This document shows, in pieces, positions 56,060 through 64,000 of a stretch of DNA of 64,000 bases (positions are counted from its first letter, which is position 1; each line of letters begins with the position of its first letter). Source of the stretch: Didymella arachidicola. Its lineage: Eukaryota; Ascomycota; Dothideomycetes; Pleosporales; Didymellaceae. Where the stretch lies: positions 496,001 through 560,000 of the forward strand of contig CM049988.1 in the NCBI GenBank assembly GCA_016630955.3. The letters are read 5' to 3'. Under the pieces are notes generated by a model. The model was given only the letters and a program-made list of their open reading frames with translations, was not told where the DNA came from and did no database searches. The position numbers were made by a program, and so were the translations under genes.

Positions 56060-57616
56060 TCAGGACTTTTCTGCTCTGCGCTTCTGCATGCCAGTCTTCC
56101 TCTTGCCTAGAACATCGCGGCCTTCCTCGATCTGCAGCATCGCCTCGCGCTTCTTCTCCGTCACGGGCTTTAGTGCGTCGCGGATGACTCTGCCCTCGAT
56201 GCTAACACCCTCCTCTTCATACTCATCCATCTTCTTGCCAACGCGATCTTCAATTGCGTAAATCAAGTCGACGTCTCGCTGTCCTACCAATGTAATGCTA
56301 GTACCCACACGACCTGCACGAGCCGTACGACCAACTCGGTGAATGTAATCATCCGGGTCGCGCGGCACGTCGTAATTGATGACGAGGGCCACCTCTGGGA
56401 TGTCGAGACCTCGAGCTGCGACATCGGTGGCGACAAGGATCCGTGCAGCCTGCGCACGGAAACGAGCGAGGTTATTTACACGGTCGGATTGCTTAAGGCC
56501 GGAGTGGAGTGCCGTGACGCGGTGGTCGAGTAGTCGCAACATGTATTCCAGGAGCGTGGCTGTCTTGGTATGGTTGCAGAAGATGATCACTGATTTCTTG
56601 ATGTTCTCCGGGGTTTCGAGGGCAACGTGCAAATAACATTCCTTGTGTGTAACGGGAACCTGAAGGAACCTCTGTTGGAGCTTGGGCGGGATGGCAAGGT
56701 CTTCTGTATCGACCTCGCAGATAAAGATGGGAGGACGGCCTGGACGAGGCTGCTCTTTCAGTGCGAGAACCTCTGGTGTGACTGTGGCGGTGAACAGAAG
56801 GGTCTGGCGTTGTGTAGGCGGTGGTACAACGGAAAGACAGGTCTCGAGGTCAGGAATCATGCTACCCTTTCCAGGCGTAAGCAGTCGGTCAGCTTCATCA
56901 AAGACGACGAACTTGACGCGACGTAGACCGCATATTGTGTCCTCTCCAGAAGTCTTGATATGCTCAGCAAGACGTCCTGGCGTAGCAACAACAATGTGCG
57001 GTCTCGATGCGAGGTTGATCGCCTGCTCACGCTGGTCGGCTCCACCTGTGATCAGGATTGGCTTCATCGACTGTGGCGCTGAAATAGCCTTCACCTGCTC
57101 GAAGATCTGGATCGCCAGTTCTCTTGTTGGTGTGATGATCAGTCCGAAAATACCCATGGGATCCTCGGCCCACTTCTGCATCATAGGGACTGAGAAGGCA
57201 ACAGTCTTACCCGTACCAGTGCGGCTCCCTCCAATGCAGTCTCGGCCTTTCAAAATCTCTGGGATAGTTGCAGCCTGGATACCAGTCGGGTTCTTGATCT
57301 CCATGGACGCTAGTGAGGCAACGAGCCACGGCGCAACGTTGATGGATGCGAAGCTCAATTTGTTTTTCTGGCCTCCTCCGGGCTGAACTGTCAGCGGAAC
57401 ACTTTTAGCCGCATTCTGACTTGTTGTCGGTCTCGACTTGATTCTGGAAATAGTCGACACTGATAGCACTGGGGTAGCGGGCGCTGAAGCCCGTTCTTCA
57501 GAGGACCGCTCAGAGTCCTCGGCGCTCGGTGAAAGTCTCCTCCTCTTCCTCGACCCTGCTTGGTGCTCCAAGATCTCTTCATCTGATGAGCCGAACGCCA
57601 AGTCGTCGCGCGCCAT
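56060..57616 (-). CDS. dbp8: DEAD-box ATP-dependent RNA helicase Dbp8
   Basis: A single exon of 518 residues. Dbp8 acts in the nucleolus in early 18S rRNA processing with its cofactor Esf2. After an acidic/basic tail (residues 1-95) come the Q region, motif I GGSRTGTGKT near 130, PTRELAIQ, TPGRLAEHI, DEAD in VVFDEADRLL near 241, motif III LFTATVT, and in domain 2 VATDVAARGLDIP, YDVPRDPDDYIHRVGRTAR near 425. GGSRTGTGKT and the insert pattern match Dbp8 better than other DEAD proteins. Length equals Dbp8 of related fungi. The C-terminal RKTGMQKRRAEKS is basic as expected. Confidence 0.93.
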   Translation of the reverse strand: MARDDLAFGSSDEEILEHQAGSRKRRRLSPSAEDSERSSEERASAPATPVLSVSTISRIKSRPTTSQNAAKSVPLTVQPGGGQKNKLSFASINVAPWLVASLASMEIKNPTGIQAATIPEILKGRDCIGGSRTGTGKTVAFSVPMMQKWAEDPMGIFGLIITPTRELAIQIFEQVKAISAPQSMKPILITGGADQREQAINLASRPHIVVATPGRLAEHIKTSGEDTICGLRRVKFVVFDEADRLLTPGKGSMIPDLETCLSVVPPPTQRQTLLFTATVTPEVLALKEQPRPGRPPIFICEVDTEDLAIPPKLQQRFLQVPVTHKECYLHVALETPENIKKSVIIFCNHTKTATLLEYMLRLLDHRVTALHSGLKQSDRVNNLARFRAQAARILVATDVAARGLDIPEVALVINYDVPRDPDDYIHRVGRTARAGRVGTSITLVGQRDVDLIYAIEDRVGKKMDEYEEEGVSIEGRVIRDALKPVTEKKREAMLQIEEGRDVLGKRKTGMQKRRAEKS

Positions 57617-57849
57617 TGTAACGTTGTCTTGGATTTTTCTGAATAGAGGCAGAGAGACGTGATGTTCTGGACAGCGACAGAGTCCAACCCTAGGGCGTAC
57701 CTCGAAATTTTGTGAGAAAGCGCGCTAACGTTATCGATAACACTAGCACGGCTGCTTCGAACCCTCCATTGCACATGGTCCTCACCCCATGCATTTATAC
57801 ACATTAGACATCGAGGGGTTGGCAGATACTCTTGTCTAGCACAGTCCAG

Positions 57850-59745
57850 CTAACGGGCTCTAGTTCTGTATCTGCAGCATGCTTCGCCACATAGACACGC
57901 TTTGTCCAGCCCAGCCCAGTACTTGTCGCCGTAATCTAGCGTGATTTCGGTTCCCGCATCAATCCCCTTGCTCACGATAATCACACGTTGAGTATCCAGC
58001 CACGTGAACGTCGATGACTGCGCGTTTGCTTTGCAACTGTGATTCGCAAAGCGAGTGTAGTTTCCTATCCTTTCCTGCCAGATCTGGTAATTCGACAGTG
58101 GCGTGGAAGAATCCATAACATCGCGGCCGCTCACTCCTTTGGTTATCAGGCCGACCAACTCGCCAATGGCTGCTCCTCGTTCGAAGGAAGTCAGGGCTAG
58201 GAGACCGTTGTTCTTCCCGTCCGGCGTCCGGAACACTTGGACAGGTGGCGGCTTGCGCTTGACGCATCCGAATAGCGATGGAAAGCAAAAGCATGAGTTC
58301 GCCTTTGCATCGTCTGACTGCTGCTCGCCGCACGATGCACAGGTGTACTGGCCGTTGATACGAGCAATGGAACTGGGTTGTGGCATCCAACGGGGATCCT
58401 CGCAGCCCCAAACTGACTCGTCAATGATGGACTCGTCGATGTGTTCAAAGTTGAAGTAACGGTTCTGTTCCACGTAAGTCTGCGGAAGAGGCACAGGATC
58501 TGTACCATCCTCAAACACGACCCACTCGTGGGGATGGCCTGGATACTGCAACGTTGAGGACTCGCCAACGATGGCCAGCAGTTGCCGCCAGTGTGGATGC
58601 AAAGTGTCTGCAGCCACCTCTAACCTCTTCCGCAAATTACGCAGCCGTCTCATCGCATCCTTGTCGAAGCCGACACGATATTTGCAAAAGCGATATATGC
58701 CCATGCCAGCAAACACGAGAGCTGCCCACCCAGCCGCGTCTTTGACTTCCTTGTAGCCTCTCCAGATCGCCATCTTGTTTCGGAGCTCCTTCTCCGACCA
58801 ACCAAAGTCCTGGCACGCCTCCATGAAGACAGCTTTCCTGTGCTTGGTCGCCGAAAGCTCAGGGAAAGCGGAAGTCCGAAATTGTATTTGCTTTTCGAAG
58901 AGCTCCGTCCACCTGGCTTGTACGATCATCTCGATTGATCGGCACACACGACTGGCCTGTGTGACTTTGCGGCAGAAGACGTTCATTTGGCTGAATGAGT
59001 CGTGTGTGGTGCCGGCGGACGTGCTGAGCATGTCCATTGCAGTTACATCAGACGTATTTTGGCGGACGACGTCAGAGGATCCCGCAGGTGCAATTTGAAA
59101 CTGCTCAAAGATGGCTTTGGGGTCAAGGTTGATCGAGCCATGCAGCTGCTCCCAGATACCGATGATCAACTTATCCAGTGTGGATGGTTGGAAGACGAAC
59201 TTTTCTGAAGCGATCTTTTTCCGCTTAGGGAAATTTCTTGTGTCCACTTGCATCTGCCGCTGGTGCTCGCTGTAGTCCTCCTGAATGGTTTGCTTCTGCG
59301 AGATTCGTAGGCCGCCAGTGCCTTTACGACGGGCGTCAGGCGTCTCCACGCCCTCTTCAGTGGCGTCTGAGCTGTGCGACTGAGTCTCGGACATCATGTC
59401 ACGGTCTTGGCGAGGTACTGTTGGGCTCCGGGATGGCCCTGGAGTCATCATGCCTGTCAGGTCTAAAGTGCGCTGCGATGTGTCAGATCAGATGCTGATG
59501 GTGTCCTACAAGAAGATTACGTGCTGTTGTAGGCGACAGATACTTACCGATGCGACCCTTTCTGAGCGTGGGCCTGACACATTACCTGGTCCTGCATCTT
59601 CTAGGAAGGCCTCTACTCGGAGTATCGGACGCACCAGGCTATCGATCTGCGGCCATGCAAGGTTGACGTTGTGGCGCTCCAGGTGCTCCTGTATAGCCCG
59701 ACCAATGACTTCTGAAAGCCCTTCGATATCCTCAAGCGCAGCCAT
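57850..59745 (-). CDS. SET-domain protein (putative lysine methyltransferase)
   Basis: Two exons, 59745-59548 and 59472-57850, give 606 residues; a nearer AG (59507) would cause a stop, so CATCGCAG at 59473 is used. The N-terminal 400 residues include a helical region (LDKLIIGIWEQLHGSI, WSEKELRNKMAIWRGYKEV) seen in uncharacterised fungal SET proteins. The SET domain occupies about 455-600: GLLALTSFERGAAIGELVG, the core NHS motif in RFANHSCKANAQ, the catalytic Tyr in ITLDYGDKYW, and a post-SET cysteine cluster CLCGEACCRY. A zinc-like CASCGEQQ..CFC lies before it. Histone or other lysine methylation is expected; the residue and substrate are unknown. Confidence 0.83.
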
Positions 59746-61077
59746 AATAATGCAGTCAGCTGATACCCTTGCTCTCCGGTCTGGAATCACTCCGTTCGCC
59801 TGACACTCTGTGACGGTCCTAGTTGACGTACGGGAGGTTGGCGGGACAATTGAGACCCTCGTTCGGGCGCGGGTGAGTTGCACAAACAGACTGGCAAGTG
59901 ATGCTCGGGCAGGCGGCTTGGACGCATCAAGTAATTAAAGAGATACTCGGAATAGAACAGGGCGCACAAACCGAGAGCTCGGAGCTTTGTGAACCGAATG
60001 AGGCTAATATGGTAGATTCGAGGGTATCCACGACCGCTCTTCCTTATGTAAGGCTGCAAGTAACCTACTTTAGTAGATTATAGTGGACTCGAAGTTCACG
60101 AGCTTCGCCAGTTGACATTAGCCGAGTTGCTCCCGCCGTTGCGCGCCGGCGATCTTGACGTTCATGATGGGTCGCGGCTCGACAGCTCTAGACGTGCGAG
60201 CTTTGCCCGACAGGGCTGATGATCGCCATGTGAGCCATGTCGTCACGCACGGCCTCTATCAAAGAAAACAACGAACATAATGAGCAGCATGCGACAGGTG
60301 ATGTGTAATAGAATTATGAAAGACTCGCAGCATCTCCAAGCTTGCTAAAGTGTCATTCCCAAGCATCTCGTATCACTGCCGTTAAAGTCTCGTCATCTGG
60401 GCTCAACGGCAGCATCTCGAATCCACCGATGTCTGCCCGGGCGGCAGGCAGTCAGACTGCTCGGGCAGTCAGACTGGGTGGATCTGAACAAGTCGGACGG
60501 CGAGCCGAACGAATAGGGCCTAGCGTGCAAAATGCTCCCGGCGTCAGTAACACCAGATCGTTCCGGCGAACGTCATCTTCCTACCGAGCATCAGAAGAGG
60601 GTATCGCCAGCAGTTCATCTGCCCAGTCGCGACGCCTACGCATCTCGATATTCGTGGGCAGAACCAATGGGGGCTATAAGTCTTGAAGGTCGCGCGAGTC
60701 GCCTTACTCTCAGATTGCGATGCGCTTGAAAGATGGTCGAGCTGAAACCGAGCAGCATCTTCACCCCTTCAGATGCCGAAGTACAATTGTGTTTGATTGG
60801 GATCCACAGTGCCACACCCGCCAAGTCGCGCGTGGGCGCTGATTCTACCACTGCGCGGGGATCTACCCATGCTTGATAGCTCTTGTGTTGGTATAAGAAT
60901 GTCAAACGCCTCAAGACCTAGTCTTAGTGTAACCACGTCAGCCGGTAGGACTTCTCGGCTTATGAACCTCGTCGGTCCAACCGATCAACTACATCACCTC
61001 ATAGTTGTTCGTACCTTTTTTTTTTTTTTTTTGCATCGCGGTCGATTGTCGTTGCACGTTTGCCAGAGTCCTGCACC
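59746..61077. other. Divergent promoter region between the SET gene and Bor1
   Basis: A 1.3-kb interval without a convincing gene. A T-run of about 17 at 61016-61032 lies in the Bor1 leader. A short GGCAGTCAGACT duplication is near 60446-60478. Confidence 0.45.
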
Positions 61078-63098
61078 ATGGACAATCCGTCGGAGAAGGA
61101 GGTGAGGGAGAACAAGCTCAAGAAGGTCTCCACCACCGAGTCGTACACATTTCAGCATCAGAAAGGTTGGAGGAGATGGCGCATCCTGCGGCCAGGTCGC
61201 GGCATGTACCACGATGTCAAGCGACGATTGCCATACTACTGGAGCGACACCACGGACGCTTTCACATATCGAGTCTTTGCTAGCACAGTTCGCATGTACT
61301 TCATCAAGTAAGTGTCATCGAATCATCTCAGCATACAACGTACTGACAGCTTCAGCGTTCTGCCAGCCATTGCATTCACACTAGACATGTACCGCCGCAC
61401 GGGTGGCTTCTTCGGCATCAACGAGGCTTTGTTCGCATCCGCATTAGCGGCCATGGTCTTCAGTATCCTTTCCTGCCAACCTCTCACTATCGTCGGTGTC
61501 ACAGGTCTTATCGCGCTATTCAACTACACCATCTACGACATCATCGAGATATACAATCCTGCCATTTACCCAGCTTTTACAGCCTGGGTTGGCATCTGGG
61601 CAGCCGTCTTCCATTGGATCGTCAGTTTTGGGAATTATTGCGATTATATGGCGTATGTAACAGACTTTTCGAGCGAGTCTTTCGGCCTGTACGTGGGCAT
61701 CATCTATTGCGGTATGTATCAAGGGTCTCGACCGCCCATCGAATTCTGACAATTACGCAGTCAAGGGAGTAGAAGAACTCGTCTATCTCTTCGAAGTCTC
61801 AGGTTTCGAAGGCGGCTACTTATCCATTGTGATCGCGATGCTCTTCTTTGGCTCAGTCTACGCACTTGAGAAGATTGGTGGCAGTACGGTTTGGAAGCCA
61901 TGGATTCGTGGAATCTTGGCTGACTACTCGTTTGTGTTCCCGACCTTGTTCTGGGTCGGCTTCTCGCACTTCCCTGGACGTCTCGGCAGGACGGAACAGT
62001 ACCGGGTACCGACCGTTGGCGCGTTCAAACCCACTCAAGACCGAGACTGGGTGATTGACTTTTGGAATCTGGACGTTAAGTGGGTCTTTGTGGCTGTACC
62101 ATTCGGCTTTCTAATGATGCTTCTATTCTATTACGATCACGTAAGTCGAGTCTACTATGAGGAATGCCCAAATACTGACGCAGTCTACAGAATGTGTCTT
62201 CCCTCACCGCGCAGGCACGTCAGTACCCTCTAAGGAAGCCTGCAGGGTTCCACTGGGACTTCTTTCTCCTCGGCTGCACTTGCTTCGTCTCTGGAATCAT
62301 CGGCCTTCCCCTTCCAAACGGTCTTGTTCCTCAGGCACCGGTACACACAGACTCCTTGACAGTTTACGAAACACGTCTTAAGATCATAGAGACCGTGGAT
62401 GGTGACGAGATCCGCCGCCCAGAGGTCGAGGCCACAGCTGTTGTTGAGCAGCGCGTCAGTCACTTCCTCATGGGAATGGCGATCTGGGGCACCATGACCG
62501 GTCCCCTCCTGACTGTTCTAAGTACCATGCCTGCAGCCGTTTTTGCTGGTGTCTTCTTTGTTGTCGGCGTAAGTCACAATAATCTCAACCTCTCTAACAC
62601 TATACTAACCTCTCTCAGTGGGGTTCCATCGAGAGCAACGGTATTCTAGCGAAGTTATGGTATCTGAACTCCGAAAAGCGCTTCGTGGACCCAAAAAATC
62701 CACTCAACGCTGTCCCGCGCCGCAAGATCTGGCTTTACATCGGACTGCAAGCCCTTGGAGTCGCCTGTACCGTCGCAATCTCCCAGACGATCGCTGCTAT
62801 CGGTTTCCCAGTCCTCATCATCGCCCTCATCCCGCTTCGAACATTTTTCATGCCCAAATGGTTCACACAGCATGAGCTCGCAGGAATGGATGCACTCACG
62901 GCGAACAATCCGGCGGTGCTTGTAAGCTTTGGTGGGAGACCTGCGAAGATGAAGGGCTTCGAAGAAGACTTTGACGAGACGTTGAGGGCAGGCGGTGACG
63001 CTGAGCAAGGCGACGGCTACGATCTGCATCGTGCGAGATCAAGGAGCAGTCGTAGTCGCAGTGCTGTTCGACAACGTGCTGGAAGTATTCACAGATAG
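61078..63098 (+). CDS. bor1: Boron/bicarbonate transporter family protein (Bor1, SLC4-like)
   Basis: Five exons, 61078-61307, 61356-61711, 61761-62140, 62191-62568 and 62619-63098, give 607 residues. All introns are about 49-52 nt with clean signals. The start has a strong context (CACCATGG). Family features: KGWRRWRILRPGRGMYHDVKR before helix 1, FFGINEALFASALAAMVFS with SCQPLTIVGVTGLIA (the substrate-binding region), FVFPTLFWVGFSHFPG, PLPNGLVPQAPVHTDSL, and a late helix pair ending IIALIPLRTFFMP. Plasma-membrane export of borate is the role in yeast Bor1. The C-terminal tail is Arg/Ser-rich, as usual. Length is normal. Confidence 0.93.
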
Positions 63099-63205
63099 AA
63101 CTTCGTTATACGGTCACTTAGAGACGAGGGAGGGGCTGGATTACCATATGAGAAGGCTGGAGACGATAATTCATGACTACGTATCGAGAATGGCATGCCA
63201 CGCCA

Positions 63206-64000
63206 TTAAGCCTCCATTAATTGCCACCCTTCATCCACGTCTTGAATCTGGCGGTCTAGATCAGCGATAGAAGCGCAGCAGCAGGATTCTGGGAGCTCGA
63301 AACCAGTGTCGATAGGACCGAGCTCGATCAACGACCTGTCTGTCACTGGCCCCACTTCAATGCCTACCTTACCGACATCCAGCTCCAAACGCCAGACCTT
63401 CTTCTCTCGATCTGCGTTCCATTTTGGCTGAGCACGAAACAGCGGTACATCTTCGTGTATCTGCTGGATACATACGAAGGTATGTAAGAGGGCAGTCTGC
63501 ATCGCGTGTTGCACATGGCGGGCACATTCAAGCTGACACTTCTTGCAGATACCTTGCTCGACCAGAGCACGTTGCGCCATTCGAGACAAAATATCTGCGA
63601 ACATATACTTGTCATTCTTGAATTCCTCGAGCAAATCCGACTCGGACCGGCGTTCTTGCAATGATTGGGTAACTTCCGTCATTGCAAGTACACCTTGATC
63701 CACCGCCTTCTCGAACTGGTGCATATTGGGCATTGAAAAAATGAATACTGCGCGAAGTATGCGATCGTGGGTTTCGCTCAGATCAGTCTCTGCAAAAATT
63801 TGACTCAGCCACTTCTCTAGCTCATCCTTTCCGTCTTGGGCTCGATCATTCAGGTTGGCGAGTACGTCAGGGGCACTGAACTCTGATCTATAGTTCTTAA
63901 GTCGTTCTGGCAGGGTTGAAGCAGACTCGCTAGAGCCTACCATTGCATAGCTCGTCCGGGCACGCCAGGTACCGTTTGGCTCTGAAGGCAGCAGATGAAC
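63206..64000 (-). CDS. Hypothetical protein, 5' end beyond the window
   Basis: The frame is open from the right edge (64000) to TAA-type stop at 63206-63208, 265 codons visible. An ATG at 63943 could be the start, but the 19 upstream codons are open too, so the beginning may lie outside. The text is helical and mixed (LEKWLSQIFAETDLSETHDR, FKNDKYMFADILSRMAQRAL, CKKCQLECARHVQHAMQTAL) with a CKKCxxxC cluster and a CCCA near the end. No family recognised. It is convergent with Bor1, 107 bp apart. Confidence 0.65.
   Translation of the reverse strand, partial: VHLLPSEPNGTWRARTSYAMVGSSESASTLPERLKNYRSEFSAPDVLANLNDRAQDGKDELEKWLSQIFAETDLSETHDRILRAVFIFSMPNMHQFEKAVDQGVLAMTEVTQSLQERRSESDLLEEFKNDKYMFADILSRMAQRALVEQGICKKCQLECARHVQHAMQTALLHTFVCIQQIHEDVPLFRAQPKWNADREKKVWRLELDVGKVGIEVGPVTDRSLIELGPIDTGFELPESCCCASIADLDRQIQDVDEGWQLMEA

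Noticed and set aside
57700..57790. TTCGAACCC-type word suggestive of a tRNA T-arm
   Set aside because: No matching anticodon or D-arm within tRNA distance on either strand.
59500..59510. Nearer acceptor CTTGTAG in the SET gene intron
   Set aside because: Using it brings TGA into frame six codons later; the CATCGCAG acceptor keeps the frame.
1..64000. CRISPR arrays, operons or ribosomal RNA genes
   Set aside because: No regularly spaced direct repeats and no rRNA signatures; gene structure is eukaryotic.

Overview
This is a nuclear segment of a filamentous ascomycete. The genes have short introns (about 45-80 nt) with GT..AG ends and CTAAC/CTGAC-like branch sites, they lie on both strands with individual promoters, and the protein set is fungal: THI5/NMT1 with a TPP riboswitch, MOT1, DBP8, GID4/VID24, Bor1, RTA1, Zn2Cys6 and HET families. 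The flavour (RTA1, AIM9-like kinases, lineage-specific F-box-like and disordered proteins) fits Pezizomycotina, perhaps Dothideomycetes; the class is an inference. All exon structures were worked out by hand from splice signals and reading frame, without transcript data.

Layout. 0-5 kb: a thiamine-pyrimidine synthase (THI5/NMT1 type) with a TPP riboswitch in its leader, then a long membrane-anchored coiled-coil protein. 5-13.4 kb: an accessory block bounded by two diverged inverted copies of a ~0.5 kb repeat whose outer ends both stop at the same TAACGTCC/GGACGTTA terminus. Between them lie a frameshifted pogo/Fot-type transposase, an intact AIM9-like phosphotransferase, a left-handed beta-helix fragment and the C-terminal stump of a HET incompatibility protein; an intron-containing tRNA-Val-like sequence sits just outside. 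13.6-24.2 kb: a mostly intact accessory stretch with a Zn2Cys6 regulator, an RTA1 membrane protein, a small secreted ten-cysteine protein, an SDR, an AhpD-like gene cut by one in-frame TAG, a Dal5-type MFS permease and an F-box-like protein. 24.8-63.1 kb: core genes (MOT1, a J-domain protein, a metallophosphoesterase, GID4, a P450, an FMN-binding PPOX-like protein, DBP8, a SET-domain protein, Bor1) interspersed with long gene-poor stretches (30.9-34.3, 36.0-38.0, 41-44 and 48.5-53.1 kb). A last gene runs off the right edge.

How the parts work together. Core genes serve thiamine synthesis with product feedback, TBP removal from promoters, ribosome biogenesis, ubiquitin-mediated control of gluconeogenic enzymes and borate/bicarbonate transport. 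They form no single pathway. The most unusual structure is the TA-ended inverted-repeat pair at 6.1-13.2 kb, which looks either like a composite element carrying a kinase gene or like two oppositely inserted, truncated transposons. Other items worth following are the single nonsense codon in the AhpD-like gene, the cysteine-rich secreted protein and the riboswitch.
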